A stretch of DNA of 53,859 bases. Origin: Clostridium sp. (lineage in GTDB: Bacteria > Bacillota > Dethiobacteria > Dethiobacterales > Dethiobacteraceae). The stretch lies in NCBI GenBank assembly GCA_018335695.1, contig JAGXRV010000066.1:1-53859 (forward strand), read 5' to 3'. Below the pieces are notes generated by a model that saw only the letters and a list, made by a program, of their open reading frames with translations, was not told the DNA's origin and ran no database searches. This document shows, in pieces, positions 15,777 to 24,279 of this stretch (position 1 is the first letter of the stretch; every line of letters starts with the position of its first letter). A program made the position numbers and the translations under genes.

Positions 15777-17080
15777 TACATCACACCCCAGTTTCTTAAG
15801 CCCGCATAAAGATCAAACATTGTTTTAGCCTGTGATTGTTTATTTAACACAAGATTAGCCATTTTAGCGATTTTTTCTTCGTCGGTATCCATTCCGGCGC
15901 GGAAAAATTCGTAAGCCAGCTCGTTGATTGTCGTATTGATAAGATAATCTGAATCGCTCTTTTCAGCATAATAACTGACTGTATCGGCAGCTTTTTTAAT
16001 ATTTTTCATATAAAAACTGCCTGCCAACCTTTTTTCATATCCCTTTAAAATATTAGCGGAAAAATCATGCTTTGAACGTGCGTGGATGGCTGTTTCAGCC
16101 GCGGCCTTGCCGGAAAGCATAGCCAAGTCACTGCCGCGGCGGCCGCTAATCATTACGGCCGCATCACCGGCTACCAGCAAACCATCCGCATAAAATTTTG
16201 GCTGAGCCGATTTGCCTCCCAGAGGAATCAGATGCGCGGCATAAGATTCGCTTTTACCACCGGCAATCAGTCGGCGGATGTAGGGGTGATTTTTAAGACG
16301 CGTTAGTAAATCAGGCAAAATTAAGCGGTTTTGAGCGATTTTATCAAGCGACACTCCAAGCGATAAGGATATAGACTCACGATTTGTAAAGATACCCGCC
16401 AGCCCGATGGTTTGAGTTGTCGGATGCCCAAGCATTGCTAAGACCGCCCCTTCGTTATTTTCCAAATGAAAGCGATCTTCGATTTTTTCTTTGGGCAAAG
16501 AAATAACCTCACGCACCCAAAGACTTAGCTGCTTGGCAGAAATAGCTTTGGCAAGGCCGGCTTCTTTTGTCAAAAAGGCTGACACTCCTTCGGCTAGAAT
16601 CACCAAATCAGCCTGCACACTTGAGCCGTCATCAAGGGTAACACCGCAGACAGCTCCCCGTCCGATAGTTTTCTTTTCATAAAGAAGCCGGCGTACCAAA
16701 GTGCCGGTTTGCAGCACGACACCGGCCTCGACTGCTTTTTTTGCCAGCCATCTGTCAAAATGAGGACGCATGGCAGTAATCTTATTAAAAGGAGCCTTGC
16801 CGAAACGCAAGCCTGTAAAACCAAGTTCGACCGCCGAATCATAATCTAGGAAAAAGAGCGTATCGCGGGTGACAATTCGTTCAAGCGGCGCTTCGTTCCA
16901 GAACTCCGGCACAATTTGCGCTGTAGATTCAGTATACAATACTCCACCAAACATATTCTTACTGCCTGGATAACTACCGCGCTCAAAAAGAGCCACGCGC
17001 AAACCGTTTCTTGCCATTTGCAAAGCTGCTGTTGAGCCGGCCGGACCTGCTCCCACCACCACAGCGTCAAAATAACTCAC
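15776..17080 (-). CDS. fixC: FixC-like flavoprotein (ETF-quinone oxidoreductase family)
   Basis: 434 residues. N-terminal FAD motif DAVVVGAGPAGSTAALQMA, the GSKNMFGG segment, and a second FAD contact around LLVAGDAAVMIS (about residue 295) place it in the FixC/ETF-QO family. It passes electrons between ETF, the quinone pool and ferredoxin FixX. The GTG start has GGGGTGA upstream. It is coupled to fixX by a 1-base overlap. The usual fixA and fixB are missing here, so it either works with a remote ETF or has another electron donor. The start region faces a pair of repeat elements at 17.2 kb. Confidence 0.92.
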   Translation of the reverse strand: MSYFDAVVVGAGPAGSTAALQMARNGLRVALFERGSYPGSKNMFGGVLYTESTAQIVPEFWNEAPLERIVTRDTLFFLDYDSAVELGFTGLRFGKAPFNKITAMRPHFDRWLAKKAVEAGVVLQTGTLVRRLLYEKKTIGRGAVCGVTLDDGSSVQADLVILAEGVSAFLTKEAGLAKAISAKQLSLWVREVISLPKEKIEDRFHLENNEGAVLAMLGHPTTQTIGLAGIFTNRESISLSLGVSLDKIAQNRLILPDLLTRLKNHPYIRRLIAGGKSESYAAHLIPLGGKSAQPKFYADGLLVAGDAAVMISGRRGSDLAMLSGKAAAETAIHARSKHDFSANILKGYEKRLAGSFYMKNIKKAADTVSYYAEKSDSDYLINTTINELAYEFFRAGMDTDEEKIAKMANLVLNKQSQAKTMFDLYAGLRNWGVM

Positions 17081-17189
17081 ATTTGTTCACCCCGTCTCGC
17101 TGCTAGTTTTTGCACTAAATGCAAAGAGCATACCTTAATTAAGCTCAGACGCGGGCAGAACATTATCCGAGTTATTCCAGGACTATTTC

Positions 17190-17249
17190 AAGACCCTCTC
17201 CCCTCACCCTCCCCTCTCCCCCTGGGAGAGGGTTAGGGTGAGGGGTCTT
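17190..17249. repeat. Dispersed C-rich inverted repeat (locus A, unit 1)
   Basis: Imperfect palindrome of about 60 bp, with arms AAGACC..CTCACCCT and AGGGTGAGGGGTCTT around CTCTCCC/GGGAGAG. It belongs to the same family as repeats at 17278, 21182, 24254 and 37590. It sits between divergent fixC and the DUF2975 gene. Confidence 0.8.
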
Positions 17250-17277
17250 TTGTGCTGCCGCAGCCGCGTGAACTATT

Positions 17278-17311
17278 CCCCTCTCCCTCTGGGAGAGGGT
17301 TAGGGTGAGGG
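17278..17311. repeat. Dispersed C-rich inverted repeat (locus A, unit 2)
   Basis: A 34-bp copy made of the CTCTCCC/GGGAGAG hairpin followed by GGTTAGGGTGAGGG. Same family as the unit at 21182, which has GCTAGGG instead of GTTAGGG. Confidence 0.8.
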
Positions 17312-17323
17312 CAAGCGTGCTAA

Positions 17324-17380
17324 ATATTTATCGTTATTCGATAAAAAAGCATTGCTTTACGATAAATATGATGCTATGCT
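17324..17380 (+). promoter_or_regulatory. Promoter with overlapping TTATCG/CGATAA operator
   Basis: An 11-bp perfect inverted repeat, ATATTTATCGT (17324-17334) and ACGATAAATAT (17359-17369), with a third half-site CGATAAA at 17339. It overlaps a promoter TTGCTT (17352-17357), 17 bp, TATGCT (17375-17380) that would start the DUF2975-HTH-DUF4173 genes. The second gene encodes a small HTH protein, so autoregulation is a natural guess. Confidence 0.55.
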
Positions 17381-17420
17381 GTTATTGGATCAAGTAATCT
17401 AATTTAGGGAGGAGTTTAGC

Positions 17421-17870
17421 ATGTGGAATAACAGAAGATCAGTTTTGCTCAGCCAGTTTTGTGTCATGCTCTTTTCGGCAGCGCTCCTGGCTGTTGTTGT
17501 TTTTGCCAACTCACTTGTTAAATGGTTAATTGGCTTTTCCCAGGCGGAATTGCATGGAACAGAAACGTATTTTTTTTCAACTATTTACAGCGGCAGCTTA
17601 CCGGCAGCGCTGCTGCTATACAGTTTGTTTCGTCTGCTGCGGCACATATCGGCGAGGCAGATGTTTCTGCCGGAAAATGTTGACCTCCTGCGCCGTATCT
17701 CCTGGAGCTGCTTTGCCGGCTCTGCCGTTTGCTTTATCTCTACCCTCTACTACTTCCCCTGGTTATTAGTAGCGATACCGGCTGGATTTATGGGTTTAAT
17801 TGTGCGGGTAATAAAGAATGTGGTCGCGCTGGGCGTGGAGCTTCAGCGCGAAGCCGACTATACTGTGTAG
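17421..17870 (+). CDS. DUF2975-type membrane protein
   Basis: 149 residues with four predicted membrane segments (about residues 10-35, 50-70, 90-112 and 117-137), and GGAGG 9 bp before the ATG. Size, topology and a small YozG-type HTH gene immediately downstream match the DUF2975 family, which is almost always paired with such a regulator. Function unknown. A role as a membrane sensor or antagonist of the HTH protein is only inference. Confidence 0.75.
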   Translation: MWNNRRSVLLSQFCVMLFSAALLAVVVFANSLVKWLIGFSQAELHGTETYFFSTIYSGSLPAALLLYSLFRLLRHISARQMFLPENVDLLRRISWSCFAGSAVCFISTLYYFPWLLVAIPAGFMGLIVRVIKNVVALGVELQREADYTV

Positions 17871-17881
17871 GAGTGAACAGC

Positions 17882-18097
17882 GTGCCAATTATCGTTAATC
17901 TGGACGTGGTCATGGCCAAGCGCAAAATCTCCTCAGGCGACCTTGCCGAAAAAATCGGGATCAGCCAAGCCAATCTGTCTATTCTCAAAACGGGCAAAGC
18001 GAAAGCTGTTCGCTTCTCTACACTTGAGGCCATCTGCCGTGAGCTTGACTGCCAGCCAGGCGACATTCTCGAGTATAGTTCTGAAAAATTCGAGTAG
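17882..18097 (+). CDS. Small XRE/YozG-type HTH regulator
   Basis: 71 residues from a GTG (17882) preceded by TAGGAG at good spacing. It is nearly all one Cro/CI-type helix-turn-helix: MAKRKISSGDLAEKIGISQ, then NLSILKTGKAKAVRFSTLEA, and CRELDCQPGDILEY. This is the typical YozG-like partner of DUF2975 proteins. It lies 11 bp after that gene and 11 bp before the next, so the three form one operon. It probably binds the inverted repeat around 17324-17369. Confidence 0.9.
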   Translation: MPIIVNLDVVMAKRKISSGDLAEKIGISQANLSILKTGKAKAVRFSTLEAICRELDCQPGDILEYSSEKFE

Positions 18098-18108
18098 GAG
18101 GTCCTAAA

Positions 18109-19701
18109 ATGAAGATTCACGAAGAAGTTCCTGCTAATGATTTAACAAATTTAACAAAATCATCACTTAAAGGCAAGTCATTTCAACCGGACAGAGCTGA
18201 TGAGTTACTGGCTTATGCAGTTTTTTTGCTGGCGTTTCTGTTTATCCGCTGGGTCTTTTTCTACTTTCAAGGCTGGGGTGTGTCGCTTTATACAGCTCTG
18301 TTCGTAGCAGTCGTGCTGTTCTACCTGCGGCATAAAAGAAAAAGCATAACCGGCGAAAGCTGGTTCTGGTTTGCTATCCTGCTGTTTACCGCGCTCAGTT
18401 TCTCGCTATGGCCGGCGCAAAGCGTCTTTGGTTTGCGTTCCCTGCTGTTGCTCGGTGTTGCTATCTACTGGGTGTGGACAGCCGCGGACGCGACTTTGCG
18501 CGGCAAAACAAGCGATTGGCTGCCGCTTGATCTGTTATACGGCATCGTTTACACCCCATTTAAATATTTCTCCGCTCAATATTATAGTCTGGCGGCAGCA
18601 GGTAAAAAGCAAAAAAAAATAACAAGCGAACATTTGCCGATAATACTTGGTGTATTATTAGCCGCAGTAATCATCTCTGTCGTCGGACCACTGCTCATGC
18701 GAGCCGATGCCGGAGGTTTTACGGCTCTGCTGCGCTACCTGCAACCACAACTGGATCGTCTGGGGGAAATAGATACTGAGCTGCTTATACAAATGATCCT
18801 TTCTATCCCCGCCGCAGCATATATTTTTGGCTTATTGACAGGCAGCATCTATGACAGGAGTTATAATCTTCAAATCGCAGAAGCTTCCGTAAACAATTTG
18901 CGCAAGCTTCCGTCAGACACTGTCATTACTTTGCTGCTATTATTAAATGCGCTTTACATTACCTTTATCTTAAGTCAACTGCCCTACTTATTCTCTGCCT
19001 TCCGAGGTGTCGTGCCGCCCGGCTGGGAGTCGTATGCCGAATTTGCCCGCCGCGGTTTTTTTGAATTATGCACTATCGCCGTAATTAATTTATTTGTTAT
19101 AAGCAGTACGCAGTTAGGCATTAAAATATCTAAACGTCAAAGCATGGCGCCCCAAGTGCTAAACGCCTTGCTTGCAGCACTTACGCTCGTGCTAATCGCT
19201 ACCGCCTTCAGCAAATTGGCGTTATATATCGCCATCTTCGGACTGACAGTGCAGCGACTGCTGCCGGGTGTCTTTCTTATCTTTCTTGCCATAGTGTTCG
19301 GAGCGATAGCAGTACGGCAAAGAAGACAGTTTTCCGTCATGCGCCTTGCTGCGTTTACCGGCACAGCGCTGCTTTGCCTGCTCTGCATTATTAATACTGA
19401 CGCTCTGGTCGTTAACTACAACGCAAACCGCTATCTTTCAGGCACACTTGACGAATTTGATACGATTGTGCTTTATCGCTCAGGCAGCGCCGGCTTAAGC
19501 GCAGCTTTATTGCTGTATGAAGAAAGCGACAATCAACAATTGCAAGATGAGCTCAACAAATATTTTCGATTTATCTACCAGAAAAGCAAATCAAACTCCG
19601 GCACGCTGCGCGACACATGGCAAGATGCTTTTGTTCGCAGAGAAATGGCAAAACGCAAATTTATATTTCGACCGTACCCCTATTCTTTAACTCCCAATTG
19701 A
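18109..19701 (+). CDS. DUF4173/DUF4153 polytopic membrane protein
   Basis: 530 residues with about ten to twelve hydrophobic segments from residue 30 to 440 and a soluble C-terminal part with NADALVVNYNANRYLSG-like and tetratricopeptide-like helical sequence. The NYNxxRY segment and topology match DUF4173 (DUF4153-related) proteins often found with DUF2975/HTH genes. GGAGG 9 bp before the ATG, 11 bp after the HTH gene. No enzymatic motif was recognised. It may be the effector of the cassette at the membrane. Family assignment moderate, function unknown. Confidence 0.75.
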   Translation: MKIHEEVPANDLTNLTKSSLKGKSFQPDRADELLAYAVFLLAFLFIRWVFFYFQGWGVSLYTALFVAVVLFYLRHKRKSITGESWFWFAILLFTALSFSLWPAQSVFGLRSLLLLGVAIYWVWTAADATLRGKTSDWLPLDLLYGIVYTPFKYFSAQYYSLAAAGKKQKKITSEHLPIILGVLLAAVIISVVGPLLMRADAGGFTALLRYLQPQLDRLGEIDTELLIQMILSIPAAAYIFGLLTGSIYDRSYNLQIAEASVNNLRKLPSDTVITLLLLLNALYITFILSQLPYLFSAFRGVVPPGWESYAEFARRGFFELCTIAVINLFVISSTQLGIKISKRQSMAPQVLNALLAALTLVLIATAFSKLALYIAIFGLTVQRLLPGVFLIFLAIVFGAIAVRQRRQFSVMRLAAFTGTALLCLLCIINTDALVVNYNANRYLSGTLDEFDTIVLYRSGSAGLSAALLLYEESDNQQLQDELNKYFRFIYQKSKSNSGTLRDTWQDAFVRREMAKRKFIFRPYPYSLTPN

Positions 19702-19722
19702 AGATATAGCTGAAATGCAAAA

Positions 19723-21138
19723 TTAATGCGCTTTCAGCAAACCGGACAGCTTTTTGTGGATTGCTTCATCTTTGGCAACTAAAATTCTTGCATCTTCAAA
19801 GAGGTGTGTATGTTCTTCAACAAACTTGGTATTTATTTGTCCGCGCATAAAGACTGCGCTATCCATCACTGCCCTTAAATAAGGAATATTCGTTTTAGGC
19901 CCGATAATAATGTACTCACGCAAAGCGCGCCTCATCCGTGCGATGGCTTCGTCCCTGTCGTTTCCCCAAGCTAAGAGCTTAGAAATCATAGAATCATAGT
20001 GAGTCGGTATTTCATAGTTAAGATGTACACCGGAGTCGATACGGATACCGAAACCGCCAGGGGAACGATAACCCTTTATTCTATGGGGAGAAGGCGAAAA
20101 ACCATTTAAAGGATCTTCCGCGCATATACGGCACTCGATGGTATGACCGTTAAACCTGATATCCTCTTGCCCGAAAGACAGCGGATGACCGGCAGCTATC
20201 CTGATTTGCGACTTGACCAAATCAACGCCTGTCAACATTTCCGTCACAGGATGCTCTACTTGGATGCGTGTGTTCATTTCCAGAAAATAGAAATCTCCGT
20301 TACTGTAAATAAATTCAATTGTTCCTGCGCCTGTATAATTGACGGCACGGCCGGCAGCCAATGCTACTTCTCCCATTTTCTGCCTTATTTCCGGCGTAAG
20401 AGCGGTTGACGGTGACTCTTCGATAATTTTTTGGTAGCGACGCTGAATAGAACACTCTCTTTCTCCAAGATGGACCATGTTACCGTAGTTATCGGCAAGC
20501 AACTGGAATTCAATATGGCGGGGCTGGTCCATATATTTTTCTATAAAAACAGAGGCATCCCCAAAAACAGAACCTGCTTGCTGTTGTGCTCTCTCAAGCA
20601 TAGCGGGGAAATCCTCTTCTTTATGTACCGCCCGCATCCCTACCCCCCCGCCGCCGGCAGCAGCTTTAATCAAGACGGGATAACCGATTTCTCCGGCAAT
20701 TTTCCACGCTTTTTCCGGATCGGAAACGGCCTCTTCCGTGCCGGGAACAACAGGCACTCCGGAAGCAATCATTAACTTTCTGGCCGCGATTTTGTTGCCC
20801 ATCAAGCCGATTACCTTACTTTTTGGCCCGATGAAAACGATGCCGGCCTCCTCACAAGCCTTCGCAAACTCTTCTTTCTCAGACAAAAACCCATAACCGG
20901 GATGAATCGCATCAGCACCTACATTCTTTGCCAATCTAATAATTTTTTCGATATCCATATACGTTTCTATTTCCCTATCTCCAAATAACGGATAGGCTAA
21001 ATCGGCATAGAGGACATGCAAACTGTCTTTGTCCGAATCAGAGTAAACAGCCACAGAAGTGATTTCCATCTCCCGCAGTGCGCGGATAATGCGAATAGCA
21101 ATTTCGCCTCTATTAGCAATTAAAACTTTTTTAAACAT
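19723..21138 (-). CDS. accC: Biotin carboxylase subunit
   Basis: 471 residues. Biotin-carboxylase N domain (KVLIANRGEIAIRIIRAL), ATP-grasp domain with glycine-rich loop AAAGGGGVGM, HIEFQLL, the FLEMNTRIQVEHPVTE active-site block and a C-terminal domain. It carboxylates biotin on a carrier protein using ATP and bicarbonate. No accB, accA/accD or pycB is adjacent, so the product may serve acetyl-CoA carboxylase or a two-subunit pyruvate carboxylase (PycA). The sequence alone does not decide. A repeat element lies 44 bp before the start, so the promoter is either in that gap or upstream of the repeat. Confidence 0.9.
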   Translation of the reverse strand: MFKKVLIANRGEIAIRIIRALREMEITSVAVYSDSDKDSLHVLYADLAYPLFGDREIETYMDIEKIIRLAKNVGADAIHPGYGFLSEKEEFAKACEEAGIVFIGPKSKVIGLMGNKIAARKLMIASGVPVVPGTEEAVSDPEKAWKIAGEIGYPVLIKAAAGGGGVGMRAVHKEEDFPAMLERAQQQAGSVFGDASVFIEKYMDQPRHIEFQLLADNYGNMVHLGERECSIQRRYQKIIEESPSTALTPEIRQKMGEVALAAGRAVNYTGAGTIEFIYSNGDFYFLEMNTRIQVEHPVTEMLTGVDLVKSQIRIAAGHPLSFGQEDIRFNGHTIECRICAEDPLNGFSPSPHRIKGYRSPGGFGIRIDSGVHLNYEIPTHYDSMISKLLAWGNDRDEAIARMRRALREYIIIGPKTNIPYLRAVMDSAVFMRGQINTKFVEEHTHLFEDARILVAKDEAIHKKLSGLLKAH

Positions 21139-21441
21139 AATTTAATCCTCCTCGTCTTTGATTTATCACACGCTTAAAAATCCCCTCTCCCTCTGGGAGA
21201 GGGCTAGGGTGAGGGATATTTTCGTCCCTCTAATGATACCTCCGTCTTATATAGGGGGCATCTACGTCAATTTCTATTGTTTTTGATTTTATCATTGAGC
21301 AGCGCTAAAGAAAAGGCGTGTTATGCAAAAATGATTAGTTGCTTAGATGATTTTTTCCAGTTATAGTAGAACTTAGAAATTTAGTATGCCAATATTTACG
21401 CTGCCTAAGCATTTCAGTTTTTTAAAGGGGAGTGATCCGCC
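21139..21441. other. Divergent intergenic region accC / NUDIX
   Basis: Contains the single repeat copy at 21182-21215. The rest is AT-rich, with a TTGACG element on the minus strand near 21268. No further gene seen. Confidence 0.5.
21182..21215. repeat. Dispersed C-rich inverted repeat (locus B)
   Basis: A single 34-bp copy identical to the core of the 24254 array units (CTCTCCC/GGGAGAG hairpin, GCTAGGGTGAGGG). It lies 44 bp upstream of accC. Confidence 0.85.
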
Positions 21442-21459
21442 CTGACAAGACGTTGCATC

Positions 21460-21867
21460 ATGGTCTTCATATATCAATGGGATAAGAGTGAACCAAAATA
21501 TCTCTTACTGAAAAGAAACCGGAAACTCGGCGGCTATTGGCAGCCTGTTACCGGCTTTATTGAAGAAGCGGAAAATAACCGTGAAGCTGCTCTGCGAGAA
21601 ATAGGCGAAGAAACAGGTCTGAAGATGTATGTGCGTCTGATAGACCTAAACCACGTCTTTTGCTTTGAAATGCAAGGTATTGCTTACTCTGTTTCAGTGC
21701 TGGCAATGGAAGTTGCCGACCCGCCGGCAATAAACATCTCTCTTGAACATACAGATCACCAGTGGTTGACATATCAAGAGGCAAGACGAACTTTGTACTG
21801 GGATAACAATGTCTCAAGCTTGGACAAACTGCATAAACGACTGATTGATAAAAAGAAAGACTATTGA
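21460..21867 (+). CDS. NUDIX hydrolase
   Basis: Nudix box GFIEEAENNREAALREIGEETGL (Gx5Ex7REUxEExGU) around residues 31-53, in a 135-residue single-domain protein. Members hydrolyse nucleoside diphosphates linked to other groups; dihydroneopterin triphosphate or an 8-oxo-dNTP are possible but unproven substrates. The ATG at 21460 has no Shine-Dalgarno site at normal spacing. The good site AAAGGGGAGTG points to an in-frame CTG at 21442, which would add six residues (start LTRRCI) and complete the first beta strand. The gene is convergent with the DUF1847 gene, stops touching. Confidence 0.88.
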   Translation: MVFIYQWDKSEPKYLLLKRNRKLGGYWQPVTGFIEEAENNREAALREIGEETGLKMYVRLIDLNHVFCFEMQGIAYSVSVLAMEVADPPAINISLEHTDHQWLTYQEARRTLYWDNNVSSLDKLHKRLIDKKKDY

Positions 21868-21884
21868 CTAGTCTTTCTTTTTTA
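21849..21884. terminator. Bidirectional terminator between NUDIX and DUF1847 genes
   Basis: The GAAAGACT / AGTCTTTC stem with A-rich and T-rich flanks overlaps both stop codons, so it can serve both convergent genes. Confidence 0.85.
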
Positions 21885-22494
21885 TTACTCCTCTTAATTT
21901 ATTGCCGTAAAAATTGCTGGCATAAATTGCACCCAGTGGGTTATGGGCAAGCACCCGGTCTTTGACTGCCAGTACAGTTACCGGCTTTTTAGCATGTTTA
22001 ATAAACAATGTGTCATGACCAACACAAAGACCCAAAATAATATGCAATTGACACCCGGCTTCTTCTAATAAAGCTGCCTGCGCAATCGGGTTGCACATCG
22101 GATCGTACTTTTCAGGATTGAGTTGATTATTTATGCCAATAGCTTTCTTCTCAACAGATCCTGTTTTGCAGATGGCTGAACTAACTTCAAAACCATTGCT
22201 TTTAAGAATTTTTGTACAAACGCGTGCTTCCTCCCGTAATCCCACACAAAAAGCAAGACCGATTCTCCGATAACTAAGTCGCGCGGCAAACTCCATAATT
22301 TCGCGCAGCCGCGGCCAACAGCTCTGCCCTTCCATTTCTACCACAGCAGCCACCCTGGCAATTTCCAAATCTTCAGTATGATAACAGTCAAATGCTTTAC
22401 TCAACGCAGCCGTTTCACTCACAACCGGACAATTGGTCGGAAAGTTTTCCCCTTGGCAGCATTTGTACACTTTACAATCTGCACATTCGCTCAT
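21868..22494 (-). CDS. DUF1847 cysteine-rich protein
   Basis: 208 residues. The N-terminus has a cysteine cluster (CADCKVYKCC, then NCPV), and more Cys residues occur in CNPIAQA, CQLHIILGLCVGHD. This is the pattern of DUF1847 proteins, thought to bind metal. The GLCVGHDxxF motif is characteristic. Reaction unknown. ATG after GAGGTGTAGG. The protein is common in anaerobes. It is monocistronic and convergent with the NUDIX gene. Confidence 0.88.
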   Translation of the reverse strand: MSECADCKVYKCCQGENFPTNCPVVSETAALSKAFDCYHTEDLEIARVAAVVEMEGQSCWPRLREIMEFAARLSYRRIGLAFCVGLREEARVCTKILKSNGFEVSSAICKTGSVEKKAIGINNQLNPEKYDPMCNPIAQAALLEEAGCQLHIILGLCVGHDTLFIKHAKKPVTVLAVKDRVLAHNPLGAIYASNFYGNKLRGVIKKKD

Positions 22495-22652
22495 GCCTAC
22501 ACCTCTGTTTCGAAGAATGTAAAATATATTCTTCGGCTAAAGAGAGAATCCTCCGCCACTATAGGTAAATTTTAATCTTTGCCGTCATAGTTATTTAGTA
22601 AACTAAAGTTACAGGCAACACTCTTTGCGCAGAGAGGCGGTCAGATAAAGCA

Positions 22653-23417
22653 TTGATTTTAAATAGTGGCGAATTAATGACAAAAATTTTGCACACTTTG
22701 GAACACCATCTTCCCTGCTCTGTAGTTTCGCTTGGAACTACCGAAACCTTTGTCTTAGCCCAGGAAACAGTTTTAACACAAAGACAAATAATGACACACG
22801 CTGAAGCTAAGGTTGCAAATTTAGGAATCAGAAGAGGTCATCAACACCGTGGTATCCGTTTCCCGAATCTTACCGCAAGAGACGCTTTGGCTAAAGCATT
22901 GCGCGAGGCAGATGTTCTCGGCCGCAATTTACTGATCAATACTCCGGATTCAGGGCAAATCACAAAAAGAGTCATGAAATATCACAAGATAGAGCCACAA
23001 TATATTTTTGAGGCTTATATCAGGCGAGTAATCATGTTTTCTCAAAAGCAAAAATTTGAACACATGCTTAAAGGCAGAAAAATTCTCATTATTTGCGGCT
23101 ATGCAGATGAAGTTGCTGCCGCGATGAACAAGAATCTAAAAAAGTTACTAGATTTTGAAATAGTGGGTGCTATCAAAATTCACGAATTTGAAGAGATTCC
23201 CCGCGCCAAAAAAGAAATCGATTTGCTTGATTTTGACCTGGCACTGCTTGCTGCGGGGCTGAACGCGATTATTTTAGCTGCCTATATTGCAAAGTTCAAA
23301 GGGAAAGTAGCCTTCGATCTCGGACAGGGAATGGAGTCATTAATCACAGGTCAAATCGTTGACGAATACAACTTTCTTAGCGAATCGATCGGTATCGTGA
23401 ATTTATTCGATCTGTAA
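22653..23417 (+). CDS. GT-D fold glycosyltransferase-like protein
   Basis: 254 residues. The N-terminal part VSLGTTETFVLAQETVL, followed by IRFPNLTARDAL and ADVLG, matches the GT-D fold glycosyltransferase group, and the C-terminal half has a second Rossmann-like unit (KILIICGYADEVAAAM; DLALLAAGLNAIILA; VAFDLGQGMESL). In the family the first motif is usually G-D-x-E; here it reads GTTE, so the Asp is lost. The start is uncertain: TTG at 22653 has only a weak Shine-Dalgarno site, and ATG at 22677 is possible. It immediately precedes a GT2 gene, suggesting surface glycan synthesis. Confidence 0.65.
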   Translation: MILNSGELMTKILHTLEHHLPCSVVSLGTTETFVLAQETVLTQRQIMTHAEAKVANLGIRRGHQHRGIRFPNLTARDALAKALREADVLGRNLLINTPDSGQITKRVMKYHKIEPQYIFEAYIRRVIMFSQKQKFEHMLKGRKILIICGYADEVAAAMNKNLKKLLDFEIVGAIKIHEFEEIPRAKKEIDLLDFDLALLAAGLNAIILAAYIAKFKGKVAFDLGQGMESLITGQIVDEYNFLSESIGIVNLFDL

Positions 23418-23433
23418 AGTGAGGTCGGAAAAG

Positions 23434-24279
23434 TTGAGCGCAACCATAACAGTTCTTCTTCCTACCTTCAATGGAGGCAGCTATCTGGCGGAAGCGCTTG
23501 TCAGTGTCTTTCAGCAGACATATCCATACTGGCGGATAATTGTGATTGACGACGCTTCAACAGATAACAGCATCAGTGCCGCCAAAAGCTTTTTTGCAGA
23601 CAAACGGGTTACGCTGATTGCAAATCAAGAAAACCTCGGACAGTCAAAAAGTCTAAACAAGGGCTTGGCCTTAGTCAAAACGGCGTATACTATCCAACTT
23701 GACAGTGATGATTGGTTTCACCCCCATACATTTGCGCTGCTTCAGGCCGCGGCTGAAAAACTGCCTGTAAAGGTGGCATTAATCAGCGCTAATCTCCAAA
23801 TGGTAATCCAAAATAATGACGGCAGCATTATTAGAGGTGAAATCTGGCGGAACCGCTCATTTTCTGATCGCTATGAATTTATGCTTGCTGACTGCTCGCA
23901 GTGGCCACGCTTTTATCGAACTTCTGCCTTAAGAGATGTCGGTGGCTGGCCGATCAATGACCCGTACGAAGGCCGTTATATGGAAGACAAACAAATCCTT
24001 TTTCGTTTAATCGAAAGTTATGAATTCTACTGGATTAACGAAGTGTTATATTATCACAGGCGGCACAGCCAAAACCAGACAAATCTGAAGCAAATTTATA
24101 ATGAGCTGACAGAATGGGTTATCAGAGATACTTTGAAACGCTGGGGCAATCGTTATGAACCGGTTTTTAAAGAAGATATTTTTGGCCGCAAGCGCCTACT
24201 GCGGCTAATGCCTGTCCCTTCCTCAAGCTCATCACCTCTCCCTCCACAACATTCCCCTCTCCCTCTGGGAGAGGGCTAG
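23434..24279 (+). CDS. Family 2 glycosyltransferase
   Basis: GT-A fold: start ITVLLPTFNGG, VIDDASTDNS, and the metal-binding DxD-like LDSDDW (about residue 90). The TTG at 23434 is preferred (AAGTGAGG upstream, and the protein opens at the first beta strand); a GTG at 23419 is also in frame. The last residues (about SPLPPQHSPLPLGEG) and the stop codon come from the first unit of the 51-bp repeat array, so the original C-terminus has been replaced or extended by repeat DNA. It follows the GT-D gene with no gap and probably acts on the same glycan. Confidence 0.9.
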   Translation: MSATITVLLPTFNGGSYLAEALVSVFQQTYPYWRIIVIDDASTDNSISAAKSFFADKRVTLIANQENLGQSKSLNKGLALVKTAYTIQLDSDDWFHPHTFALLQAAAEKLPVKVALISANLQMVIQNNDGSIIRGEIWRNRSFSDRYEFMLADCSQWPRFYRTSALRDVGGWPINDPYEGRYMEDKQILFRLIESYEFYWINEVLYYHRRHSQNQTNLKQIYNELTEWVIRDTLKRWGNRYEPVFKEDIFGRKRLLRLMPVPSSSSSPLPPQHSPLPLGEG

